This document shows, one piece after another, positions 16,428-24,236 of a DNA stretch of 64,000 nucleotides. Under the pieces are notes generated by a model, which searched no databases, had not been told where the DNA came from, and worked only from the letters and a program-made list of their open reading frames with translations. Origin of the DNA: Nonomuraea turcica (lineage in GTDB: Bacteria; Actinomycetota; Actinomycetes; Streptosporangiales; Streptosporangiaceae); assembly GCF_030718205.1 (NCBI RefSeq), contig NZ_JAUZQF010000010.1:124001-188000 (forward strand), in the 5' to 3' direction. The stretch's first letter is position 1. Every line of letters begins with the position of its first letter. Both the position numbers and the translations under genes were made by a program.

Positions 16428-17393
16428 GTGCTGACCAGGCTTGGGCGAATGGCATTGACCGCAGCGCTGGCCTTGATCGCACTGACCTCGAACGCTCAAG
16501 CGGACCCGTCTCCCGCCAAGGCCAGGGCCAAGCTGGTCAAGCTCAACGAGCAGGCCGATCAGCTCGTCGAGCGCTACAACCAGGCCACGGAGACCTACAA
16601 GAAGGCCAAGAAGAAGTACGACGCCGTCAACGCCGAATTCCGCCGCACGGGCGCGCGGGCCGACGCCCTGCGCAGGGACGTCGTCACGGTGGCGGTCAAC
16701 GACTACCAGATCGGCCCTTCGACGGGCTGGCAGCGGTTCGTCGCCCAGGGCAGCCCCGAGCAGATCCTCGCCGGAATAGCCACCCTCCAGCAGATCTCCC
16801 AGGACAGAGCGGAAAAGGTGCAGGCCTTCGACGCGACGACCAAGGAACTGCGCGAACGGCGCCAAGAGGCCCAGAAGACTCTGGCAGAGGCCGAAACCGC
16901 GCGCGCCAAGGCAGGCGACGAGAAGGCCAAGGTCGACAAGATGGTCGCCGAACAGACCAAGCTCCTACGCAGGCTGGGCGCCTTCCAAGCCGGCGACCCC
17001 AACAGCCCGGGCATCGAATACACCGGCCCCGCCTCCGGCAACACCCGCCTGGCACTCGAGTTCGCCTTCGCCCAGGTCGGCAAGCCCTACAGGTACGGCG
17101 GCACGGGTCCCGAATCCTACGACTGCTCCGGCCTCACCCAAGCCGCCTGGCGCAAGGCCGGAGTCGAGCTCCCCCGCACCACCTGGACCCAGTGGAGCTG
17201 GGGCGCCGACCGTCGCGTCCCCCTGGACAAGCTGGAGCCCGGGGATCTGCTGTTCAGCAAAGGGCTGGGACACATGGGCATGTACGCCGGCAACGGCAAA
17301 ATGGTCCACGCGCCACAAACCGGAGACATCATCAAGGTGGTCGACCTCGACGACTACTGGCGCAACCGCCTACTCGGCGCAGTCCGCCCATGA
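16428..17393 (+). CDS. Secreted NlpC/P60 cell-wall hydrolase with coiled coil (RipA-like)
   Basis: 321 residues. A signal peptide (about 1-25) is followed by a long Lys/Glu/Ala-rich coiled coil (about 30-182) and an NlpC/P60 domain (about 205-321). The catalytic Cys is in YDCSGL (Cys233), with His282 in GHMGMY and His294 as partners. The family cleaves D-Glu to diaminopimelate bonds in peptidoglycan stems. The start is GTG 16428, with GAGGAGG seven bases upstream. It stands alone and is ordinary for actinobacteria. Confidence 0.92.
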   Translation: MLTRLGRMALTAALALIALTSNAQADPSPAKARAKLVKLNEQADQLVERYNQATETYKKAKKKYDAVNAEFRRTGARADALRRDVVTVAVNDYQIGPSTGWQRFVAQGSPEQILAGIATLQQISQDRAEKVQAFDATTKELRERRQEAQKTLAEAETARAKAGDEKAKVDKMVAEQTKLLRRLGAFQAGDPNSPGIEYTGPASGNTRLALEFAFAQVGKPYRYGGTGPESYDCSGLTQAAWRKAGVELPRTTWTQWSWGADRRVPLDKLEPGDLLFSKGLGHMGMYAGNGKMVHAPQTGDIIKVVDLDDYWRNRLLGAVRP

Positions 17394-17588
17394 CAGTGCG
17401 GGCGACCATATGACCGACCTACGACGCCGGTCGCCGGCGGAGGTCGGCATCGGGGCTGGTGGCCCCGCGCGTCCATATGACTGCGAGCACCCCGGGTAAC
17501 TGTTTGGGGCTTGAGGTGGGTTTCGATACGGTTTGCGGGTTGTAGCCACATGCCATGGTGGCAAGCTCCGGAGAAGTGGAGACGCCGG

Positions 17589-17999
17589 ATGGGGGAGTTC
17601 GGGCCGCTGGAGCAGGCGGTCATGGAGTGCCTGTGGGCGGCGAGCCGGCCGCTGCTGATCCGCGACGTTCTGGAGCAGGTCAATCATGCGCGGGAACGGC
17701 CACTCGCGTACACGACGCTTCAGACGGTCGCCGATCGGCTCGCCCGCAAGGCTCTGGTCACGCGCAGCCGGGTCGGCACAGCGATCGCCTACGCGCCCAC
17801 GCGGTCGCGCGAGGAGCATGTCCTCGCCGTGATGCTGGACGCGCTGTCGGACCTTCCTGATCGCGGTCCCGTCCTGGCCAGATTCGCCGAGAGCGTCGAT
17901 TCGGAGGACGCCCAGAGGCTCCTCGACGCGCTGGCCGACCGGGGCGCGAGCGGCCCGACACGGAGTGAGGGGCCATGGCAGGAAACATCGCGGGACTGA
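17589..17999 (+). CDS. BlaI/MecI/CopY-family repressor 2
   Basis: 136 residues from the ATG at 17589, which has GGAG eight bases upstream; the longer open frame to 17511 adds 26 unlikely residues. The winged-helix core reads FGPLEQAVMECLWA, then LAYTTLQTVADRLARKALV. It overlaps the M56 peptidase gene by 25 bases. Together with the inverted repeat at 18944 this suggests control of the secreted protein at 19045. It differs from the other two BlaI proteins mainly in a longer C-terminal part. Confidence 0.9.
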   Translation: MGEFGPLEQAVMECLWAASRPLLIRDVLEQVNHARERPLAYTTLQTVADRLARKALVTRSRVGTAIAYAPTRSREEHVLAVMLDALSDLPDRGPVLARFAESVDSEDAQRLLDALADRGASGPTRSEGPWQETSRD

Positions 18000-18892
18000 T
18001 CGTCCTCGCCTTTCTGACGACCCACCTCGCCGGCCCGATGGTCGCACGCGCGGGGTGGCTGCGCCGCCATGCCGGCCTCGCCGTGGTGGTGTGGGCCGGT
18101 GTCGTGGCGAGTGTGGTCGTCGTGCTCCTGGCGCTGATGGGCTCCGTGCTCGCCTGGCCGCCCGGGCCGGTGCATTCCTGGGTCGAGCACCTGCTTTCCT
18201 GCCTGCCGGGACACACGCACAGCGGAGAACTGACCACGATGGCGCTCGCCCTGGTGTCCGGCGGGGTGCTGTTGCGGGCGCTGTACGTGGGCGCGGCTCG
18301 CGTGCGCCGCACGACCATCGGGCGGCGACGGCACCACGACATGGTGCGGCTGGTCGCGAGGTATCCGGACGACCCGGACGACGTCTGCCTGATTGAACAT
18401 CCCGCACCGGTCGTCTACTGCCTGCCGCGACGTTCCCGGCCGATCGTGATGACCACCGGCGCCTTGGAGCGGCTGGACGCCGACCAGCTGAGTGCGGTGC
18501 TGGAGCACGAACGCACCCACCTACGGCGTAGGCACCACCTCCTGCTCGCAGTGGTCGACGCGGTCCAGGCGGCGCTGCCGTGGTCGGCGACCATCCGGCA
18601 CGCCCGGAGCGAGCTGTCCCGGCTGGTGGAGATGGTGGCCGACGATGCGGCCGCCCACCGCTGCGGCCGCGCCCCGGTGATCGGCGCACTCCGGCGGCTC
18701 GAACTCGGCTCCGGCCCGCCGGGCGGCCTGGCCGCCACCGGCGAGTCCCGGCAGTTGCTGGACCAGCGGATCGCCCGCCTCGAATCGGAAGAGGCGCCGG
18801 GCAGGCTCAGCGCGGGAGCCGCGATCGCGCTGGCGCTCTCCCCGCCCTTCGCCCTCGTCGTTGTTGCGGTGGGATTACAGCTTTCATGTTGA
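17975..18892 (+). CDS. M56-family membrane metallopeptidase 2
   Basis: 305 residues with hydrophobic segments near 5-22, 33-60 and 85-105, zinc motif HERTH (His178-Glu179-His182), and LVEMVADDAAAHR for the third ligand. A C-terminal membrane span completes it. Like the other two peptidases here it has no penicillin-binding sensor domain. It is co-encoded with repressor 2 and is the presumed sensor-protease for it. Signal unknown. Confidence 0.9.
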   Translation: MAGNIAGLIVLAFLTTHLAGPMVARAGWLRRHAGLAVVVWAGVVASVVVVLLALMGSVLAWPPGPVHSWVEHLLSCLPGHTHSGELTTMALALVSGGVLLRALYVGAARVRRTTIGRRRHHDMVRLVARYPDDPDDVCLIEHPAPVVYCLPRRSRPIVMTTGALERLDADQLSAVLEHERTHLRRRHHLLLAVVDAVQAALPWSATIRHARSELSRLVEMVADDAAAHRCGRAPVIGALRRLELGSGPPGGLAATGESRQLLDQRIARLESEEAPGRLSAGAAIALALSPPFALVVVAVGLQLSC

Positions 18893-18943
18893 TAAGTTCG
18901 CATTTAACACCAAAACCGGACACTTCCCACCTGTAGCTGTAAG

Positions 18944-18964
18944 TCTCCTACGAAATGTAGGAGA
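18944..18964. promoter_or_regulatory. BlaI-type operator before the secreted LVIVD/PA protein
   Basis: Perfect 8-bp inverted repeat TCTCCTAC-GAAAT-GTAGGAGA, located between the M56-2 stop and the ATG at 19045. Confidence 0.65.
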
Positions 18965-19044
18965 ACCTCTTCCGTGCTGCCGGTATCGGCCCTTATGTTC
19001 CCCGTATTGCCATCCTCTGCCACCACTACGGAGGAATTTCCCCT

Positions 19045-20907
19045 ATGAGGCACAAGGCCGGCCGCTTAGCGGTAGCCGCAGCCATCGCTGCAGCCGCAAC
19101 ACTGGCATCACTGGCACCGTCCGCGTTCGCGCACGACGGTGCGACAAGCAGCGACGGCGCGATCGACAACGCGAAGATCACGCACAACCACCACCAGCAC
19201 GGCGGCGACCACGGCCACCTGCCCGCATCGAGTGCCAACGTCGAGCTCATCAGCAAGCTCGCGCTGAAGAACGTCGAGCCGGAGAAGATCGCGGACGTCG
19301 GCGTCTTCAAGGGTTACGCGTACCTGGCCGCCTGGGGCGGCGCCACGTGCAAGTACAACGGCGTGCACGTCGTCGACATCAAGAACCCCGTGCAGCCCAA
19401 GGAAGTCGCGTTCATCGTCGCGAAGGAGGGCAGCGCGCCCGGTGAAGGCGTGCAGGCACTGAGCATCGACACGCCTGCCTTCAACGGCGACATCCTCGTC
19501 ACGAACAACGAGGTCTGCAAGGGCCACACCGGAGTCGGCGGGCTGAACATCTACGACGTCAGCGACCCTGCCCATCCGACCCCGCTCGCGGTGGGCATCG
19601 GCGACGAGACCGTCGCGGGCGCCGGCAAGAAGGACGCGAACGAGATCCACAGTGTCTTCGCCTGGGACGCGGGCAACAAGGCCTACGCCGTCATCGTGGA
19701 CAACGAGGAAGGCCCAGATGTCGACATTCTCGACATCACCAACCCGAAGAAGCCCAAGGTCATCGCGGAGTACGACCTCGACGAGAAATTCCCCGGCATC
19801 ACCCAGCGGGGCCTCGATGAGGTCTTCCTGCACGACATGGTGGTGAAGGAGATCGACGGCAAGCAGGTCATGCTGCTGTCGTACTGGGACGGCGGTTACG
19901 TCCAGATCGACGTCACCGATCCGCTGAGCATCTCCCTGCTGGCGGACAGCACCTTCGCCGACCCCGACACCGAGGCGCTCGAGAGCGGGCTGACGGTCAG
20001 GCCGGAGGGCAACGGCCACCAGGCCGAGTTCACCCTCGACAACAAGTACGTCCTCGCCGCCGACGAAGACTTCTCACCGTTCGCGCTGAAAGCCTCAAAT
20101 GTCACGGACGGCACGGAGATCAACGCCGGCCAGGGCGACGGCACCAAGAAGCTCGAGCCCGGGCAGACGCTGACCGGCGTGACCAAGTTCGTGGGACGCG
20201 CCTGTCCCCCGCCCGACGATCCCGCCGTCCCCGCCGGGGACCCGAACGTCGTCGACATCGCCGTGGTGGAGCGGGGCCTCTGCACCTTCTCGGAGAAGGT
20301 CGACAGCGTCATCAAGGCCGGCGGCTACGACGCCGTCCTCATCTTCAACCGCACCGGCACCGATGGTTGTGACGGCTCCCTCGGCATGAGCGTCGAAGGT
20401 GACATCCCGGCCTTCGGAGTGGCGCCGCGCAGCCAGGGCTTCGCGATCTTCAACCAGCCGTACGACAACGCCGCCTGCCTCGCCGGCACCGGCCCGGAGC
20501 GGCTGCCCGTGCCCCTGGGGACGGCGGGTGACACGCTGACCTTCTCGTCGTACTTCGACGGCTGGGGCTACGTGCACCTGTACGACCGCAAGACCATGGC
20601 CGAACTCGACACGTACGCGGTGCCCGAGGCGCACGACCCCGCGTACGCGACCGGAAAGGGCGATCTGTCGGTGCACGAGGTGGCGACGTCCGCCAAGCAG
20701 CCCGACCTCGCCTACTTCTCCTACTACTCAGCGGGCTTCCGGGTGACACGGATCGTGAACGGCAAGATCCAGGAAGTCGGCCACTTCATCGACGAGGGTG
20801 GCAACAACTTCTGGGGTGTGCAGGTATTCGAGCACAACGGTCAGGAGTACGTCGCCGCCAGCGACCGTGACCACGGCCTCTACATTTTCCGCTACACCGG
20901 CAACTGA
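19045..20907 (+). CDS. Secreted LVIVD-repeat protein with protease-associated (PA) domain
   Basis: 620 residues. The signal peptide ends near AFA-HDG. A His-rich stretch (NHHQHGGDHGH) follows, then LVIVD-type beta-propeller repeats (VHVVDIKNPVQP, LNIYDVSDPAHP, VDILDITNPKKP, VQIDVTDPLS), and a PA domain at about 380-475 with paired Cys. The C-terminal propeller ends DHGLYIFRY. Cell-surface or secreted; no catalytic residues are evident. A perfect CTAC-N5-GTAG palindrome upstream and the adjoining repressor-2/M56-2 pair make it the likely regulated output. The metal-binding His cluster is suggestive only. Confidence 0.85.
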   Translation: MRHKAGRLAVAAAIAAAATLASLAPSAFAHDGATSSDGAIDNAKITHNHHQHGGDHGHLPASSANVELISKLALKNVEPEKIADVGVFKGYAYLAAWGGATCKYNGVHVVDIKNPVQPKEVAFIVAKEGSAPGEGVQALSIDTPAFNGDILVTNNEVCKGHTGVGGLNIYDVSDPAHPTPLAVGIGDETVAGAGKKDANEIHSVFAWDAGNKAYAVIVDNEEGPDVDILDITNPKKPKVIAEYDLDEKFPGITQRGLDEVFLHDMVVKEIDGKQVMLLSYWDGGYVQIDVTDPLSISLLADSTFADPDTEALESGLTVRPEGNGHQAEFTLDNKYVLAADEDFSPFALKASNVTDGTEINAGQGDGTKKLEPGQTLTGVTKFVGRACPPPDDPAVPAGDPNVVDIAVVERGLCTFSEKVDSVIKAGGYDAVLIFNRTGTDGCDGSLGMSVEGDIPAFGVAPRSQGFAIFNQPYDNAACLAGTGPERLPVPLGTAGDTLTFSSYFDGWGYVHLYDRKTMAELDTYAVPEAHDPAYATGKGDLSVHEVATSAKQPDLAYFSYYSAGFRVTRIVNGKIQEVGHFIDEGGNNFWGVQVFEHNGQEYVAASDRDHGLYIFRYTGN

Positions 20908-20924
20908 CCACTGACGAGTGAAGC

Positions 20925-20959
20925 CGATGCCGCTCCGGCAATCAGCCGGGGCGGCATCG
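20925..20959 (+). terminator. Hairpin terminator
   Basis: 15-bp arms (CGATGCCGCTCCGGC / GCCGGGGCGGCATCG, one mismatch) with a 5-base loop, 17 bases after the stop of the secreted protein. The remaining bases to 21215 show no gene or clear signal. Confidence 0.75.
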
Positions 20960-21215
20960 CCGTCTCTGCCGACCCTATTCAGCCCTGTATTTCCGACGCG
21001 GCAAACCTGTGTGAACGTTGGTGACGTCCCGCACCTGCGTCCAGGGCCCTTCTTCGAGGTAGACGCTCTTGCATGGCCTGCGCAACAGTGCACGACGCGC
21101 AGATGACTCTTTTTCCGATTTATCAGGATTGATTACACACTCTTGCGCGCTCCATGAAAGTTTGGCTTAACTCCAGACATAGGCACTTTTATGCCAGATG
21201 GAGGAATGCAGATAA

Positions 21216-21953
21216 ATGTCGGAGCGTATGCTGCTTATTGGTGTTTACGGGATGGAGCTGGTGGAGTGCGGAGGAGCCCTGGCGGCCAATGTCGCCGCAG
21301 GCGGCCAGTCGTTCGCCACCCTCATGCTGTGCCGCGAGCGCATGCGCGCGGATGTGAGCAAGGCGGCGGACGTGCTCGGCGTCGAGGTCGGCTTCCTGGG
21401 ATTCCGCAATGGGTACGTGGCCGTGGACGAGGAGCACAAGCGCGCCCTGGTCCGCGCGATCCGCACGGTCCGCCCGACGATCGTCATCACCCAGGACCCC
21501 GAGCACTCCTTGGCCGATCTCGATCCCGACCGGCGACCGGCCATGACGCTCATCCTCGAGGCCCTCGGGCTGGCTTCCCGCGACTTCGCCGACGACGACG
21601 GCCTGGAGCCGCATCCCGTGCCGACCATCTACTACATGACCCCATCGCGCCCCAACTGCGTGGTCGACATCGCCCCGCACTGGGAGCAGAAGGTGGCCGC
21701 CATGGATCTCTTGGAATCGCAGATGGAGTTCTCCGGCCGGCACTGGACCGAACAACTCACCCCTGCCGACCTCGAAGCCCTGGTGCCCGGCTTCGCTGGG
21801 TTGAGCAGCGACCTCGAACGCGGACGGGCCGTCCACCGCGCCCTGGACAAGGCAGTGCACATCTACCACGGCATCGGTCATCACGGACGCTATGCCTTCG
21901 CCGAGGCCTACCGCCGGGAAGGCGACTTCTACCTGCCCACGCTGATGCGCTGA
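21216..21953 (+). CDS. PIG-L-type deacetylase homologue with altered metal site
   Basis: 245 residues with the LmbE/PIG-L Rossmann-like fold pattern: LLIGVYGMELVECGGALA, then LGVEVGFLGFRNG and IRTVRPTIVITQDP. The usual zinc motif HPDD(E) is VYGME here, and the later HxDH block reads DPDR, so by eye all three expected zinc ligands are replaced. The family normally removes acetyl groups from N-acetylglucosamine-type substrates (MshB, Mca). This copy may be inactive or bind metal differently. It appears to be transcribed alone. Confidence 0.7.
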   Translation: MSERMLLIGVYGMELVECGGALAANVAAGGQSFATLMLCRERMRADVSKAADVLGVEVGFLGFRNGYVAVDEEHKRALVRAIRTVRPTIVITQDPEHSLADLDPDRRPAMTLILEALGLASRDFADDDGLEPHPVPTIYYMTPSRPNCVVDIAPHWEQKVAAMDLLESQMEFSGRHWTEQLTPADLEALVPGFAGLSSDLERGRAVHRALDKAVHIYHGIGHHGRYAFAEAYRREGDFYLPTLMR

Positions 21954-22278
21954 TCGAGTTCGGACTGATCATCTGCGCCTTTCGGCGGCCCTCGGCCACC
22001 GAGTGGCCCGCCACGACCTCGCCCAGCTGACCTGACCACGCCCTGGGCGAACCGGCCGACCGTGGCCGACTTCAGGTCGCATGATGTCGCTGTGTTCTCT
22101 GGCGGTCGACACTGCGCCTGACGCGAGTCACGGTCGTCGCCGTCCGGACGTGTGCATGTACGCCTTCGCAAGTCCGCCGCGATCTCCGTTGTAGGGGCAT
22201 GGCGTTCAAGAGCAGGCGTGTGCCCGGGCGCTGAGATGGGTCAGGCTGGTCAGCGCAACGGCTCGACGCGGTGATCGG
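21954..22278. other. Intergenic stretch, no gene seen
   Basis: 325 bases between the PIG-L homologue and the convergent monooxygenase gene. No convincing reading frame, hairpin or repeat was found. A short GCATGTACGC match to the ArsR-type element at 22154 is too brief and has no downstream gene. Confidence 0.6.
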
Positions 22279-23436
22279 TCACGCCGGAAGGAGCCGGCGC
22301 AGGCGGGCCGCAGGCGCGGAAGTGGCGATGCGGACGGGCAGGTCGCGTAGCACCAGGTGGAACGGACTACGCGGGATTTGCACACGTGCGTTGCGCCGGC
22401 CGATCCTTTGCTTCTTGCGCGCTTCGGGGTGAAGGGCGGTCTCCCAGACGTGGAGTGCCGCGGGGATGTCGCCTTGGGCCTCGGCGAGGGCGGTGCCGAG
22501 GCGGTCGGCCGCCCCTATGGCGAGTGAGGCGCCGTAGCCTGCGTAGATCGGCATCAGCCAGGCGGAATCGCCCAGCAGGACCACTCGTTGCTTACTCCAT
22601 TGGCCGAGGACGATCTCGCTGCCGCTGTCGAAGTGGACCGCTTGGCTGTGGCGGAGCCGGTCAAGCAGATCGGGCACGATCCAGCCGAGGTCGCCGTACC
22701 TGTCGGCGAGCGCTTGTGCGGAGCCGCGTGCGAGTTCCGCGGCCGGGTCGGTGGTGTGGTAGGCGAAGATGCCGGCGGTCCGGTCCGGGCCGATGTTGAG
22801 GATGCCGAGCGTTCTGCCGGTGGTGGCGAGTGAGGTGAAGACCCGTTCCCCCAGCGTCTCTGGGAGCCGGTCCAGCATGAATGCGGCGACCATGTGGTTC
22901 AGGTCGCGGCGGAAGGTCTCCTCCGGGCCGAACAGGAGCGAGCGGACTTTCGAGTGGCGGCCGTCGGCGCCGATGAGCAGATCCGCGCTCTCGACCGTGC
23001 CGTCGGCGAAGACCGCGCGTACGCCTGTCGCGTCCTGTTCGATGTCCTGGAGTTCGGCGTCGAAGCGGATGTCGACCTGGTCGCGTACGGCGTCGTACAG
23101 GACTGCTTCGACGTCGCTGCGCAGCAGGTTGAGGTTGCGCCCGCCGAGCATGGCTTCGACGTCCCGCGCACGTGCGGAGAACCGTAGCCGCCCGTCCGGC
23201 TTGACGAAGACCAGGTCGAAGGCGCCGAAGTGGCGTTGCCTGAGTTCGGTCAGGATGTTCAGCCGCTCGGCGGCCTCGTACCCGAGTCCGGACAGGTGGA
23301 GGACGTAGCCGCCGGTGCGGCGGGCAGGCGCGCGCTCGAACACCACTGGCTCCCATCCGATCTGCCGTAGTCGTAACGCGGTCGCCAGGCCGGCGATGCC
23401 GGCTCCCACGATGATCGCCTTTCTGGTTGTGCTCAT
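22279..23436 (-). CDS. FAD-dependent monooxygenase (class A flavoprotein, TetX/PhzS-like)
   Basis: 385 residues from the ATG at 23436. It has the FAD-binding GAGIAGLATALRLRQIGWEP near the N-terminus, the ADLLIGADGRHSKVR block (DG motif, about 155-170), and the second FAD motif VVLLGDSAWLMPIYAGYGASLAI (GD motif). This is the layout of aromatic hydroxylases and tetracycline-modifying enzymes. The substrate is unknown. It is divergent from a TetR gene with tandem operators between them, so expression is probably induced by the substrate or a related compound. Confidence 0.9.
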   Translation of the reverse strand: MSTTRKAIIVGAGIAGLATALRLRQIGWEPVVFERAPARRTGGYVLHLSGLGYEAAERLNILTELRQRHFGAFDLVFVKPDGRLRFSARARDVEAMLGGRNLNLLRSDVEAVLYDAVRDQVDIRFDAELQDIEQDATGVRAVFADGTVESADLLIGADGRHSKVRSLLFGPEETFRRDLNHMVAAFMLDRLPETLGERVFTSLATTGRTLGILNIGPDRTAGIFAYHTTDPAAELARGSAQALADRYGDLGWIVPDLLDRLRHSQAVHFDSGSEIVLGQWSKQRVVLLGDSAWLMPIYAGYGASLAIGAADRLGTALAEAQGDIPAALHVWETALHPEARKKQRIGRRNARVQIPRSPFHLVLRDLPVRIATSAPAARLRRLLPA

Positions 23437-23455
23437 GGCAGAGCCCCTCACGTAG

Positions 23456-23499
23456 TATGAGCGGTGTGTTCATTCCAAGGTATGAGCGGAATGCTCATA
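23456..23499. promoter_or_regulatory. Tandem TetR operators
   Basis: Perfect TATGAGC-GGAAT-GCTCATA at 23481-23499 and a degenerate copy TATGAGC-GGTGT-GTTCATT at 23456-23474, 25 bases apart, between the divergent monooxygenase and TetR genes. Confidence 0.75.
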
Positions 23500-23514
23500 C
23501 CGCAAGGGAGATCC

Positions 23515-24105
23515 ATGTCACCGCGAGGCGTAGCTGTTCCCGAGATTCGTCGCAGGCTGTTCGACGCGGCCCGGACCGTACTCCTGAGGGAGGGGCCGGG
23601 TGGGCTCAGCGGCCGGGCGATCACCCGTGAAGCAGGGGTCGCGACCGGGCTGCTCTACAACCACTTCGGCGATCTCGACGGCTTTCTGACCGAGTTCATC
23701 GCCGACGGCGCCCGCGAGAATGCGGGCGTCCTCGCGCAGCTGGGTTCGCGTGTAGGCGCGGGCACCGTGGCAGGCAACCTGACGCAGGCGGCTCTTGCCT
23801 TCGGCACTTACTTGCCTGCTGCCGTGGAACTCGTCCGAGTGCGGCCCGCCTTGACCGACCGGTTGCATCAGGCGCTCGCCTCGAATCTGCCGACGCTTGC
23901 GGAGATCCAGCGGTCCTTCGCCGCCTACCTCGCCGCCGAGCAGGAACAGGGAAGGCTGGGCCCCGGCACCGACACCGGGGCGCTGGCTCTTGCGCTCGTT
24001 GCCACCGCGCATCACCTGTTCACGTCACAACCTCCGCCCAGTGCGGATCCGGATGAAGATCTGCGGAGGGTCGTCTCCGCGCTCATCTCGGCGCCGCGGG
24101 CATGA
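23515..24105 (+). CDS. TetR-family regulator of the monooxygenase
   Basis: 196 residues from the ATG at 23515 (AAGGGAG upstream). HTH region SGRAITREAGVATGLLYNHF, with an all-helical C-terminal domain. Divergent from the FAD monooxygenase, with a perfect 19-bp palindrome and a second partial copy in the shared promoter. It probably represses both genes. Ligand unknown. Confidence 0.9.
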   Translation: MSPRGVAVPEIRRRLFDAARTVLLREGPGGLSGRAITREAGVATGLLYNHFGDLDGFLTEFIADGARENAGVLAQLGSRVGAGTVAGNLTQAALAFGTYLPAAVELVRVRPALTDRLHQALASNLPTLAEIQRSFAAYLAAEQEQGRLGPGTDTGALALALVATAHHLFTSQPPPSADPDEDLRRVVSALISAPRA

Positions 24106-24112
24106 CGTCGCG

Positions 24113-24226
24113 TCATCCGCCGTGCATTTGCCGGATCAGGCCGGTGAAGTCCAGTTGCTGAGCGGCCACGACGAGGCCGATGATCGCCACGGCGACCACG
24201 AGCAGGATGAGCAGTGTCTTGCGCAT
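24113..24226 (-). CDS. Tiny membrane peptide downstream of ABC module 1
   Basis: 37 residues: MRKTLLILLVVAVAIIGLVV, then a short polar tail ending QMHGG. It is one hydrophobic span with a basic N-terminus. The ATG lies only 10 bases after the stop of the FtsX-like permease on the same strand, with GGGATCCC-type sequence upstream, so it is probably the third gene of that operon. Too short for most gene callers. It parallels the small peptide that opens ABC module 2 at 58733. Function unknown. Confidence 0.6.
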   Translation of the reverse strand: MRKTLLILLVVAVAIIGLVVAAQQLDFTGLIRQMHGG

Positions 24227-24236
24227 CGGGATCCCT

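Noticed and set aside
17545..17562. GCCAC-ATGCCATG-GTGGC inverted repeat before blaI-2
   Set aside because: Lacks the CTAC/GTAG arms seen elsewhere; too weak to list as an operator.
22154..22163. GCATGTACGC match to the ArsR-type 27-bp element
   Set aside because: Only ten bases agree and no gene starts downstream on either strand.
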